A stretch of 64,000 bases of DNA from Brassica napus (Eukaryota; Streptophyta; Magnoliopsida; Brassicales; Brassicaceae): NCBI RefSeq assembly GCF_020379485.1, contig NC_063444.1, positions 9,310,652 through 9,374,651 on the forward strand, given 5' to 3'. Below the pieces are notes generated by a model. The model was not told where the DNA came from, ran no database searches, and saw only the letters and a list, made by a program, of their open reading frames with translations. Each line of letters begins with the position of its first letter. The stretch's first letter is position 1. The translations under genes and the position numbers were made by a program. This document shows, in pieces, positions 11,920 through 23,191 of this stretch.

Positions 11920-14568
11920 ATGGTAGAATCAGAAGAGAATGGAGTGTTATTTCCCATCTTCATTCTGACAATAATCGCAATTCCTTTGGTGCCTTACACA
12001 TTCGTGAAGCTAAGCCGCGCTTTTTCCAAGAAACAAAGGAGCATACATTGTCAGTGTCTTGACTGTGATCGCTCAGGGAAGTACAAGAGATCCCTTTCTC
12101 ATAGAGTTGGTTTTTTTTTCCCTTTCTCCCATTAACTTTATTTGTATGATGGATTCAACAATGTTTTTACCTCTTAATTTGTTCATTTTCTCTCTTCTGC
12201 AGGTCGCTACCTTTACTTCATGTAGCAACTTGACAGTTGTGCTACTCTGGTTTGTAATGATCTTCTTGATTTATTACACTAAGAACATCAGCCGTGAGGT
12301 TATCTCCTCTCTTCATGCTTATAATGATCCGAGATTTTCTTTTTGCTTAATGAATTTTCTTGGTGTGAATATTACAGAGTCAACTCTTTGAACCATTCAG
12401 TATACTTGGATTGGAGCCTGGTGCTTCAGACTCACAAATCAAGAAAGCATATAGAAAACTCTCTATCCAGTACCATCCCGACAAAAATCCAGACCCAGGT
12501 CCAAAAATGCTTTGAAAGTATCCTTCCTTTTTGGTTTTCATTATAGACTTTTTCTGTCTGCTTATTGCTGATTTGTTGTGTTGTTAAACTATACAGAGGC
12601 CAACAAGTACTTTGTGGAGTCAATAGCTAAAGCTTACCAAGCTTTGACTGATCCGTTGTCTCGTGAAAACTTTGAGAAGTATGGTCATCCTGATGGCAGA
12701 CAGGTAACAGTGACATAAGCCTCAATCATCTTTTACATGTTAAGGCTTTTGCATTAGTCTTTCTTGTCTCATATTCAAAAACTGAGGCTCTTGCAAATGT
12801 GATTGATGCAGGGTTATAAACTAGGAATTGCTCTCCCTCAGTTTATCCTAGACTTTAACGGAGAATCTGGTGGGCTACTGTTGCTGTTTACAGTTGGTTT
12901 ATGTATTCTCTTGCCGCTTGTGGTCGCCTCCATCTACCTCTGGAGATCATCAAAGTATACTGGAAACTACGTCAAGCTCCAAACTCGTCAAGCGTATTAT
13001 GAGTTAATGAAACCCTCTTTGACTACAAGCAAAGTCATGGACGTTTTCATCAAAGCAGCTGAGTACACAGAGATTCCAGTTCGTAAAACCGATGATGAAT
13101 CTCTGAAGAAACTCTTTGCGTCTGTCAAAAGCGAGCTGAGTCTGGACCCTAAGAAGATGAAGCAAGATGAAGCTAAGTTTTGGAAACAGGATCCTGCAGT
13201 TATCAAGGTTGGTTTACTTTTGAGACGTTATAACATAAAGTATTGGATACATTTTTGAAAAGATGCTAACTCTTTTGTTTTGTGTAACAGGCTGAGCTTT
13301 TGATACACAAACAGTTAACTCGTGAATCAGCAGTTTTGTCTCCAGCTCTGCAAACTGATTTCAGGCGTGTGCTAGAGTTTGCACCTCGTCTCCTTGAAGA
13401 TTTAATGAAGGTCTTATATTTGTTCTCTATTTAATTCTTATTTAGCAGATTGTATCCGATAAAATAAAGCTTGTCACAAAGTTGATGAAGAAATTAAATG
13501 CTAAACTTTATGATATTGTTTCTTGTAGATGGCAGTTATACCCCACAATGAACAAGGGCATGGATGGTTAAGTCCTGCACTAGGAGTCATAGAGCTATCT
13601 CAATGCATTGTTCAGGTAATAAGCTTTCTTTAAGTTCTTTACCTCAATAGAGTCTCAATGTTGTTAATGTTGTTGTTTGATTGTAGGCTGTTCCTCTTAG
13701 TTTGAGGAAGTTATCCTCAGAAGGCACTGCTCCTTTCTTGCAACTCCCTCATCTCAATGAATCCATCGCTCAAAAGATAGCGTTGCAGGTTGGATCATTC
13801 AAAGAGTTTCAAGACCTGAGCTTAGAAGAACGTTCTAAACTTCTTAAGGAGGTTGCTGGTTTGTCTGAAACCGATGTTGCAGACGTGGAGAAGGTCTTGG
13901 AAATGATACCTTCTCTGAAAATAGAAGTCACTTGCAAAACAGAAGGCGAAGAAGGTATTCAAGAAGGCGACGTGACGACGGTTCAAGCTTGGATCACTCT
14001 GAAACGTCCCAATGGACTCGTGGGAGCTGTTTCTCACTCGCCTCACTTCCCCTTCCACAAGGAGGAGAACTTTTGGGTTATTCTTGCGGATTCAAACAAC
14101 GTCTGGTTCTTTCAGAAGGTTAGTTTCATGGATGAAGCTGAAGCTATAAGCACTGCGTCTATTGCTATTAGTGAGACAATGGAGAGTTTAGGAGCAAGCG
14201 CTGAGGCAAAGAACAGTGCAGTTGAAGAAGCTGTTGAGAAAGTTAAAACTGGATCAAGATTGGTGATGGGGAGGCTCTTGGCACCTGCAGAAGGTACTTA
14301 TAACTTGACTTGCTTCTGCCTGAGCGATGCTTGGATTGGTTGTGACCAGAAGACATCACTGAAAGTGGAGGTTCTGAAAAGAACCCGTGATGTGGAGGGT
14401 GAGGCTGCAGAAGAAGGTATGGAGGAGGAGGGTGAAGAAGATGAGCTTGAAGAGGAAGATTATGAGAGTGAATACAGTGAAGATGAGGAAGACAAGAAGA
14501 GAGGATCAAAGAAGAAAGTAAACAAGAAGGAATCGAGTTCTGAAGAGTCAGGATCAGATGAAGATTGA
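11920..14568 (+). CDS. ERDJ2B: ER Sec63/DnaJ co-chaperone (ERDJ2B-like)
   Basis: Plant homologue of Sec63, an ER membrane J-protein that recruits BiP to the translocon for protein import. Exons: 11920-12105, 12203-12298, 12378-12498, 12597-12703, 12812-13207, 13291-13410, 13529-13615, 13687-14568, giving 664 residues. Hydrophobic segments lie near residues 10-30 ([19 protein letters not shown]), 70-90 and 185-210 ([20 protein letters not shown]). The J-domain lies between the second and third and has the catalytic HPD in [12 protein letters not shown]. The Sec63 (Brl-like) region covers the C-terminal half, ending in a strongly acidic tail of Glu/Asp runs. A leader intron is probable at 11556-11889 (GT...AG just before the start exon). 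It is collinear with At4g21180; the paralogue ERDJ2A is the more essential copy in Arabidopsis. Start chosen as the first ATG after the leader acceptor. Confidence 0.95.
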
Positions 14569-14855
14569 ATAAACAAAGAGGAGTTATCTCATGATCTTTA
14601 ATACAATAGTTTTTGCTTCAAAGCTTTACACAGTGATGATACTCTAAAAGATTCTTCGCTGAGTTTCTTTATCGTTTTGACATTAGTTGGTATCTTGTTT
14701 TGACTTTTCCTAAGCTCTTTACCTCAAAAGGTCAAGCGTTTTGGGTCATGTTTTCAGTCAGTAACCTAAGCGCTTCATTGAAGAACTTTGGCTCTCAATC
14801 TGTTTTCCATGCATGATCCAACATTACATACAATCTCAAAGGCTCAAGAAGAGTC

Positions 14856-16132
14856 CTAATGATCGAGACAGGGTTCTCTAGATGTTTCAATCTGTCTTTG
14901 ATTCATTCCCACAAGTTCTTCTTCTTCCTCTTCACTGGAATCCTCACCATCTTGGTTTGCTTCCTCACCTGACAACAATTCAGATTTACTCTCAATCTTG
15001 TCTTCATCGCTGCTTAAGCCTCCTTCACCTTCGCTTAGCTCATTAAGCTGTTTGGCCTTGACCTTAACACGTCTTCCTTTGATATATCTGAACTCCCACT
15101 GTGGTGGAGGATACTTCTTCATCAGCTTCTCGTACTTATCATCCATCCCAAGTTTCAAAAACACTTTCCCAACCATATTCACAATCGCAATATTCGGTTT
15201 CACTCCAAGCTCTTCCATGTCAGCAAACACCTGATAAAAAAAAAACCAAGAATTGCTATTTCATTACTTCCAGACATCATCAACCTATCCTAAAGTAAGA
15301 AGGCTTTATACTTCACCTCGAAGAGCTTGTAATGCATGTCTCTCTTGTAATAGATAGAGATCATTTTGTTGAAGAACTTTCTTGGAGTTCCTTCTAAATG
15401 TTCCATGAACAGTTTGTTCCAGAGCTCCTCAGCTTCGTCAAGGCGGTTATCTTCTGCTAGAGCGTTTAGTAACGAGAAGTAAGTCCCCATTGTTCTTCCT
15501 TGGCCTTTGCTCAGCATCCATTTTGTCACCTAACACAATCCAAAACAAACCTTTTCTTTATTCACCTAACTACATCGTTTCCAGAACAAAACAAAAGAAA
15601 CAGCTCCTCTTGCTTTACCTGAATAATCTTCTTCCACTCTCTTTCATCTTCAAGAACAGCTAAAGCCTTCTTGACAATAACAAGAGGGAACTCTAACTCC
15701 CACGCAATGAAGGAATCAAGCGCTCCGTAGACTTCTTCTTTAACATTCGACAATTCTTTTATCTGCAGATGACATCTTTGTCAATTTATATAAGGATATT
15801 TAAACATTGCAGAACACAGAGACATATGATATAAAGACATTGAAAGTGTCAAAAGAGAGTAGTATTACACAAGCAATCATCTTGGCAGCCTTGGAGATAC
15901 TTCCAATTCTCTTCCTTGTTTTCCAGACTCGAGGAGATCGAGGTCTTGGACCTCTAGCCGCACAAACCTGAAGATTGATTGCGTTCCACACTGAGGGATT
16001 GTCTGAGCAAAGAAGCTAATAACATTTAACTATTACAATACTAACCACAACATTGTTAGGCCTCTTGGAGAAGAGTTTAGTTGATTCCTTTGTTTGAGGA
16101 AGATACGGCAGTGAATATCTCAAGCTAAGCAT
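14856..16132 (-). CDS. EMB1417: EMB1417-like PPR/TPR-superfamily protein
   Basis: Five coding exons on the minus strand: 16132-16046, 15967-15869, 15762-15619, 15529-15317, 15230-14856. All have phase-0 junctions and join to 305 residues. The first 30 residues ([20 protein letters not shown]) look like an organelle transit peptide. Next come a basic stretch ([19 protein letters not shown]) and PPR-like helices ([39 protein letters not shown]). The tail is acidic (runs of Ser/Glu/Asp) after a basic [14 protein letters not shown] segment. By position and sequence it matches At4g21190, named for an embryo-defective mutant; its molecular role is not defined here. The stop is 287 bp from that of convergent ERDJ2B. 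Confidence 0.92.
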
Positions 16133-16145
16133 CCTCCTGAGGATA

Positions 16146-16180
16146 AGAAGGAGAAGAAGAAGAAGAAGAAGAAGAAGAAC
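16146..16180 (-). repeat. GAA/TTC microsatellite in EMB1417 5' leader
   Basis: About eleven GAA units, read as TTC on the gene strand, start 14 bp upstream of the EMB1417 ATG. A second, shorter TTC run lies at about 16347-16361. Both are probably in the 5' leader or a leader intron. Confidence 0.7.
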
Positions 16181-16599
16181 TCGAAAATTTCAAAGCTTGT
16201 TCCTTTTATCAGCCAACAACAGTTCATAACAGATTGAAAACACAAGAAACTAACTTTAACCACAAAGTTATGTAGTGAATCAAAACACGTAGTGTTGAAG
16301 ATACCTTTGGATTCGTCACAGTTAGGCAAAGAGTGAAGATGATTCTTCTTCTTCTTCTTCGCTGTCTCTCTCTATCTCTGTCCTTCCAAGTTCCCTGTCT
16401 GTCGAAAATCCTCATCCAGAAACATACGACACGCTGCGTATTGGACTAATGGGAAAGGCCCATTAACCCGAAAGTTTGAATAGACCCATTTAACTAATTT
16501 ATTATTTGAAGAAACATTAACATCGTAGCATCATTAATGAGAGTATCTTAACTAATTTTTTAAGTCAAGTTTTCACTAAGATACTTAACTGAAGTATAA

Positions 16600-16802
16600 G
16601 AGCATGATTAATCGGAAGTTCTTAGGGTGGGGTTCTTAACGGAATATAAGAAACCGTCTCTTAACTTTTAACTAAAAAAACTAAGAACCGGCTCTTAAAT
16701 AAGATATTTACCGGTTCTTAGTTTTTTTAGTTAAAAGTTAAGAGACTATTTCTTATATTCCGCTAAGAAACTCACCCTAAAAACATTCCATTAATCATGC
16801 TC
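16600..16802. mobile_element. Tourist-type (PIF/Harbinger) MITE, 203 bp, nearly full foldback
   Basis: The two halves are inverted copies: the left arm begins GAGCATGATTAATCGG and the right arm ends TTAATCATGCTC. The identical trinucleotide TAA flanks both ends (16597-16599 and 16803-16805), the target-duplication length of PIF/Harbinger elements. There is no coding capacity, so it must be mobilised in trans. It lies 470 bp upstream of EMB1417. Confidence 0.85.
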
Positions 16803-17566
16803 TAAACATCAGACTCAGAGGCATCCAAGTTTTTATTTGAAGAAAAACTTTCCTATTTAACATTATACCATCATTAATAAGAGTATCTTAACTAATTTTT
16901 TTACCACATGTATTTATATTTAATTTTTTTTCTAAATTCAAAAATTCGAAAGCTTCTTGATGCGGAATTGCGGATGGCTTAGAAGTCCTCAATCTCACAA
17001 GATATTGTTTAATCCGCGGCGACACACCTCTAGACTGTGAAAGCTCTAGACTATTTTTGGAGACTCAAGCTCCTACCTTCTATTCACTTTTCAACAAGAT
17101 GTAGCCCTTTTTATTCCTTCTATTCAGCAATATATAAATACAACATCGCTCATAACATGTTTCAGACCGGATCTTAACATTAATGTTTTTCTGTAATTAA
17201 AACAATGTTTTTTCCTATATAGTTTTAGTACAACTGGGATATAATTGGTATATATAGTCAACATCAAAGATCATTATAAATAGTACTAGTATTTAACATC
17301 AAAGAAAAGAATAGCATTATGATTCATGCAAAAGAAAAGGGAAAACAGATCATTATCTTTTTAACTGTCTGTCGGCACGTAGTCTCGAACATTTCAAAGA
17401 ACTTTCTTCCAGTTCCAGAAGTCATTCGGAGAGAAGCTAGACGCTAAATATTTGATTGATTACTCTATTCCACAAGTCCCAAGAAAATAAATATTCTTTC
17501 TTATAGGAAAACAACAATGGGCATTGTTGACATTGTTTTCTGAAAACATTTGCATCGGGCAAAGAT
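16803..17566. other. Intergenic, no gene seen
   Basis: AT-rich DNA. The segment from about 16835 to 16910 repeats, in direct orientation and imperfectly, the sequence at about 16500-16565 on the other side of the Tourist MITE. Nothing coding was found before the LINE-like reading frame at 17567. Confidence 0.5.
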
Positions 17567-18820
17567 ATGCATGTGTTTCGTGCAGCAAATCCTACGTTTC
17601 GTATTGATGTAACACCGGAGGTAATCATCCCTTCCAAAGTTCTTTTATTAGGACCAGAGAATCAAGATGAATACATAATAGGGAAGTTTCACAATTGTAC
17701 TCTATCTCCCGGTGGTTTAGTTCATGCTTTTGTGAAAAAACTTTGGGGTAGAAGCTATAGAATATCCATTAAGAAGCATGGAGAATCATCTTTCATGTTC
17801 CATATCCCGCATGAATCAACTAGAAAATGGGTCACTGAAAGAGGAGTTTGGCACATATATAACTGCTTATTGTTTGTAGCACCTCGGTCTCCTGCTACAA
17901 GTCTCAAAAGCCAAGAGATTTGAACACTGCCAGTATGGGTTAACCTCAAAAATATCCCTGATAGATGTTACTCTTGCTTAGGTATTAGTCACATTGCTTC
18001 AGGACTTGGAGAACCAATTTTAACTCACAAGCCTCGTCTTGATCCAACGGAAATGGGTGAAGCAAAAATTCTGGTTGAAATGGAGTTAGACAAAACATTT
18101 CCTAAACTAATTTCTTGTGACGACAAGCAAGGTAACATCTACTTGGTTGAGGTTGAATACACTTGGATTCCCTCTACTTGTGTGAGGTGTGGACAATTGG
18201 GACATAAAGAGAAACGATGCCTTCTACCAGCCTGTTTTACAAAAGCTACAAGCGAGCCAATAGAAGTTCAGGAAGATGGTTCGAATGTACCTATGGTTAG
18301 TATAGATCAATTCGGGTCTAATGATTCATCTCCTAAACCGACACCTTCTCAGGACAACTCTGCTACAATTGGTTCTATACCTACTACTCATGTGGACGTG
18401 AGTGATGCTTTAGAAAAAATGAATGATGCTCAAGAGGAAATGAGGTCAACTACAAGAGAAGCAGCCACTCTTCAAGTAGAAGATCTTTCACCAGTTAAAG
18501 AGGTACCTCTTTCACACTCTAAGCAAACTTTTTCACCATTAGTAGAAAATTCCTCTACTCCAGTTTCCGAAACGATTATGGAGGAAACTCCATCCACAAT
18601 GGTCATTACCGTGGTGAACAACCCAGAAGATGACGCCTTAATTGATCCACATCTTCCTATGTTCGACCGTTCGCAAGAGTGTGAGCCCACAACTCACCTG
18701 AACACGACTAGGAGAGGGAGATCGATTAAACCAACTCAAAAAGTACAGAAAATGGGGTGGACACTTGTTAAGGGAAGAGGAAAGCATATCTCGAGAGGTC
18801 GGGGTAACCGCAAATCCTAA
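17567..18820 (+). pseudogene. LINE-type ORF1 remnant: DUF4283 plus CCHC zinc knuckle, one in-frame stop
   Basis: A single reading frame runs from 17567 to 18820, broken by one TGA at 17921-17923. Upstream of the stop is the DUF4283-like region (LLLGPENQDEYIIGKFHNC, LWGRSYRISIKKHGESSFMF). Downstream it continues in the same frame (PVWVNLKNIPDRCYS...ISHIASGLGEP) into a zinc knuckle CVRCGQLGHKEKRC (C-x2-C-x4-H-x4-C). A low-complexity Ser/Thr/Glu linker and a basic RGRGKHISRGRGNRKS tail follow. Proteins of this build are the RNA-binding ORF1 part of plant L1-type LINEs. No endonuclease or reverse transcriptase follows, so this is a truncated copy. A 118-codon and a 255-codon fragment remain open. 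Confidence 0.8.
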
Positions 18821-19336
18821 AACGTATGTTGGCTTTATTTCATTATCCAGCTTAACGTGGTATTAAGCTTTTCTTGGATTGCAAATGTTGTAATACTCTA
18901 TGGTTTCCTATGGTTTCCATCAAACTTGTAACAAACTATATAAGCCTAAACGCTATATCAGTTACATTTATTTTAATGCATCAAATTAGTTCAAAAATGA
19001 TATGCATGTGCTTAAGGTAGTCACCACGTATGAGCCGACAAGGTTTCTGGGTAACGGTTATTTTGTTGGATCTTATTCTATAATGACCACATGCTTTGTT
19101 TTATTTCTCTAATCTTATTGTCTATGCTTTATTTGGACCAATGATATTATTATATTCACAATTAACTCAATTTAAGGATCATACAAACTCTGTTGCGAGG
19201 CACCGTGTTGCGAGGCACCGTATATATGACTTTTCTCTTTGAAACTCACCATAGCCTCATTGATAAAATCATCCGGAAATGGATCACTATACACCATGCG
19301 AACACTATGATGTTACGTAATGCCGCCTCCGCCTTA
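18821..19336. other. Intergenic after LINE remnant
   Basis: No gene was seen. The sequence just after 18821 may be the remaining 3' part of the LINE copy. A short perfect tandem duplication of GTTGCGAGGCACCGT occurs at about 19191-19220. Confidence 0.5.
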
Positions 19337-19545
19337 GAGCATCTCCAAACCCACTCCGTATTTTACTCCAAAATAAAAAAATGGAATAGGAAATGAAATG
19401 ATGAACAAAAAATAAAAGCATTACTCTATAAATCGAGTAATTACTCTATAAATGGAGTAAACCTTTTATTTTTTGTTTATTACTCCATTTTTCACTCTAT
19501 TTTCTCAGTTTTTGAGTAAAATATGGAGTGGGGTTGGAGATGTTC
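19337..19545. mobile_element. Tourist-type (PIF/Harbinger) MITE, 209 bp
   Basis: Starts GAGCATCTCCAAACCCACTCC and ends GGAGTGGGGTTGGAGATGTTC, inverted copies with few mismatches. It is flanked on both sides by TTA (19334-19336 and 19546-19548). It belongs to a different subfamily from the copy at 16600, which begins GAGCATGATTAA. No coding capacity. Confidence 0.88.
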
Positions 19546-19548
19546 TTA

Positions 19549-19919
19549 GACCAAATAAAAATATTGAAGTTTTATTTAAAAAAAGTAATGATATAGTTTT
19601 GAAGTATTTAAATATCTTTAATCTTTTAAGTAACTCTTAATTATAAAATATAACTAAAAATTTTATAGTTTTAAACTTTAATTTATACATTTATTTTTAA
19701 AATTTAGAAATATTTTGTCAAGAATTAAAGTACGATGATTATTTGCACGTACAACACTACAAGAAATTTTGTTTCAATGCTTCTCTTTTTTCCTTACAGT
19801 CTTGCATTTTGTGAGCTACAAGTTTGCAACCAAATCAAAATTTCTCCCATGTGAATAATTTTGTGTTGATAGTAAATTTCTAACACAATAGACAAAAATG
19901 CGAGTAACTCTTTATGATC
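19549..19919. other. AT-rich spacer with an isolated CACTA-type terminus
   Basis: No gene was seen. At 19755 the sequence CACTACAAGAAATTTTG matches the outer end of the CACTA elements in this window, but I see no partner terminus on the other side, so it may be a fragment or chance. Confidence 0.4.
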
Positions 19920-19928
19920 ATAATAATA

Positions 19929-21044
19929 GGGAAAATGGTTCATTCCCCTATCAACTAGTTGTTCCCGGCTTTTTCACACACGAACGTTTAAGTCATGTCA
20001 AAAACCACACGAACAACTGAAAAATAATTTATTCCCCTATGAACTAGTTGTTTCTGGCTATTTCACACACGAACTTTTATGCCATGCCAAAAACCACATG
20101 AACAATTCTTTTTTTTTTGAATTACATACACAAAATATCGATTTTAAACTAATTCCCCTAAAACCGTAAATGGTGTTGTTTAAACGTTAACTTGGTTTAT
20201 GACAGGTGGAGGGTCGGTTTCTATTAGGTTGATAAAAACAGAATACCATGTCGTTTTGTTCTTTTTTTTTTTTGTCAACTGTTCTTCTTTTTCAGAAATC
20301 TTTTTACTCTTCATCATCAATTGAAGATAAAAAAAAATTATTCTGCAATTTCGAGTTATATGACATAGTATCCGGTTGGGGTAGATATTTTCTGAGTTAT
20401 ATGACATAAAGCGTATAAATAGATCATATGACATTAATTTCTGGATTGAAGATAATATATAAATCCCTGCAGGACCGGAACCTAAGAGTAACATCCGCTT
20501 ATGGAACCAATCAAGCGTCCTAGACTGCGCTAATTTTATAGTTCCTTCTGACAATACATGGAGATTGGTAAGTTAGTATTTGCTGCTCTTCTTTCTTTAT
20601 GCATCATGTAAAATGTTATATTCTTCTGCATGATAATAAATTTTATCCCCAATTGATGAATAGTAAAACAATTTTTGAAGAAGAAGAGAAGTTGACAAAA
20701 AGAAAAAGAAGAAAAAAAAAACGATGTAGTATTATGTTTTTATCAACCCAAATTAAACAGTCTCTCCACCTATCATAATCCAAGTTAACTTTTAAATAAC
20801 ACCGTTTACGGTTTTAGGGGAATTAGTTTAAAATCAATACTTTGTGTATGTAATTCAAAAAATATAGTTGTTCATGTGGTTTTTGGCATGGCGTAAAAGT
20901 TCGTGTGTAAAATAGCCGGGAACAATTAGTTCATAGGTAAATAAGTCATTTTTCCATTGTTCATGTGGTTTTTGGCATGACTTAAAAGTTCATGTGTGAA
21001 AAACCGGGAACAACTAGTTCATAGGAGAATAAATCATTTTCCCC
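19929..21044. mobile_element. Non-autonomous foldback MULE, 1116 bp, with 9-bp target duplication
   Basis: The ends read GGGAAAATGG and CATTTTCCCC. The direct repeat ATAATAATA flanks the element exactly (19920-19928 and 21045-21053), the 9-bp duplication typical of Mutator-like elements. The inverted arms extend about 450 bp inward. Each outer arm holds two tandem copies of a unit with CCTATGAACTAGTTGTTTC, CACACGAAC and AAAAACCACA motifs. The non-repeated centre (about 20380-20640) has no ORF that I recognise, but could be captured DNA. No transposase. Confidence 0.88.
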
Positions 21045-21122
21045 ATAATAATATATTACCGTTCAGTATTCATAAGAGAAAACAAACAATCTGGAAATTT
21101 TCTTAAAAGATAATAACAATAC

Positions 21123-23186
21123 TGTAATGACCCAAATTCTGGCCCAAAGAATTCATGTCGAGGCCCAAAACCTTTTTCAGAAGCCCAAGATATTTTGTTA
21201 TAAAAACTCACCTCTATCCATTTTGGTTTCTCAGAAACTTCATACAAAAAAAAGAAGAGTTAGAGAGGGTGAGCTAAGAGAAGAAGTATGATTATTTTAT
21301 AGTGAGTGGGTCGCCGGAGCAACCGTGTGCCATGATCACGTTCAGCTCGACACCACCGTTCGCAACCCTAGGTAACCACCGCAAAGCCGTCATGCATTTA
21401 GTTCAGTTTCGGAATATCTCCCTAACCATTGAGAATCTCGTGCATGCAAGACCACCATCGTGTTTCTCTCGTCGAGACGAAGCCGTAGACACCAACCACG
21501 CCGCAATCGGAGCCCGAACGAAGCCGCTAGAGCCTCCCGAAGTTTTGCATCCGCGCGTGCGTGAAACACACACGCCGCCGCAGTCCGTCGGAGTCACAGC
21601 GCATTCCGGCCACGCGCCGCCGTCTCCGACCGTCGTTTGCCGGAGCCGCCCTGCTCGGCCACTGTCAGTTCGCCGTCGGGAAGCCGCCGCCGCACCTTCG
21701 CCGCCGCCGGTAACTTTCCCGGTAAGCCACCGCCCCTCTTCCATCGCCACCGGTGACTCGGCCAACTCGGCTGAGTCGACTCGGTGAGTCAACTTTGTGA
21801 CTCGGTCAACCGGTGGTTTGACTGGTTTAATTGGTTTAAATCGATTTTGGGCTGGTTAGGTTAAACCGGTTGGTTATTGGAGATTGATTTTTGGTTAGAA
21901 GTAAACCAAATTGCAATTAATTAGGATCTGGTTCAATTGAATTCGAAATCGGTTAGGGTAACCGATCGGTTAGGTCAAATTGATTTATGGTCAAGAGTTG
22001 ACCGGATTGACCTTTGACCAGCGAGTTGACTTTTCTCTAGACATTGACCAAACCCGTTTTAAACCGTTCGAAAGGCGTTTTGACTCGATTTTCACCCTGA
22101 TTTCAGATTTGGAGTCTATTTGAGGATCTGGAGTTCATAAATACTACTTCTTCTTGTTGCTAAGGTGAGGGCTTCTCCGTTTAAATCCCGAACTAGTTTA
22201 GTACTACCGTTATGGCAAGTTTAGTTTCGAAACATGATCCGTCTCTGTGAATCGAGTCTGTTTGAGAGTCTTGCTTGTTTATTATTATTATTGATTGTTA
22301 AATCGAAAATAGGATAATAGAGGATTCAACGGTTGATTGAAATGATTGATGTTAAGAATTGTTATATATATATGTATATATATACGAGTCCAAGTGTGGA
22401 GATTTGCGGGGTGCAGAGATGTTTGTACTGGCTGCCTATGTTTGAGGAGTTTTGTGGGGTGCAGAGACGTTTGCACTGGCTGCCATGTTTGTGGAGATTT
22501 GCGGGGGTACAGAGACGTTTGTACTTACGACGCCTTAGAGATTTGCGGGGTGCAGTGTGGACTACTGTGCTAGCGACGCCTGTAGAAGTTATATATGTAT
22601 ATCCTTATGAGGAGAGTGTGGGGGTGCAGAGAATAGCTATGTACTATCATCGCATTGTTTGTCGTTGTATGGTGCAATAGGCTTATGATTGTTCTGTGTG
22701 GTGTAGTAGGCACCGTGATTGTCTCATGCTAGAGCTAGGCCTACATAGTTGTAATGCTATGAACTGATTCAGTGGTTTACGGTTTAGCATCCCATACCAC
22801 ACTGGGCGATTCCCCTATCGCTCACCCCTCCTTCTTTTCCCCTTTCAGATGAGACCGACGAGCAGGAGTGATTTTCGGACCGGTGCTACTGGGCTTTTGG
22901 GCTTCTATCATTTTATCGCATTTATCGTTATCGGGCCTCTAGGCCTTTGGGCTTTTATCGTTTATGTTATTTCCTATTTCAGACTTCCGGATTTATGTCG
23001 TCTTTATATTTCGGAATTATGTTGTGTGTATATATTTCGGACTTATGTTGTTATCAGTACTTTCATTTTTACTTATGGTATCGTATTGACTTTTATATTA
23101 TGATATGGAGATTATTATTATTATTCGGTTTTATTTAATTTTCGCTTTTATTTATTTATTATATTTCGAAAAAACCACGTGTCACA
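21123..23186. mobile_element. Solo LTR, 2064 bp, with 5-bp target duplication AATAC
   Basis: Begins TGTAATGACCC and ends GTGTCACA, giving the TG...CA ends of a retrotransposon LTR. AATAC flanks both sides (21118-21122 and 23187-23191). No internal coding region or second LTR is present, so this is the product of recombination between LTRs. A GC-rich block at 21300-21790 has open frames on both strands (161 and 129 codons) rich in Pro, Arg and Ala, which look like base composition rather than genes. A stretch with repeated GGTTTAACCGG-like words follows, then a short tandem array. The length and TGTAATGACC start suggest a Ty3/gypsy element, but the lineage is inference. Confidence 0.85.
22385..22660 (+). 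repeat. Tandem repeat inside the solo LTR
   Basis: About five degenerate copies of a roughly 50-60 bp unit, each with a core like GGGGTGCAGAGACGTTTG and often CTGGCTGCC. The array lies in the middle of the solo LTR, possibly in U3. The unit drifts towards the right. Confidence 0.7.
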
Positions 23187-23191
23187 AATAC

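Noticed and set aside
20262..20285. T-run with TGTTCT on both sides as another mini-insertion
   Set aside because: A matching GTTGACAAAAA sequence is present in the opposite arm of the MULE, so it predates and belongs to the element.
21302..21792. Overlapping 161- and 129-codon ORFs on opposite strands
   Set aside because: They fall inside the solo LTR in a GC-rich block; overlapping open frames on both strands reflect composition, not coding.
22385..22660. Possible CRISPR-like direct repeats
   Set aside because: Degenerate contiguous tandem units inside a plant LTR, with no unique spacers; CRISPR arrays are prokaryotic.
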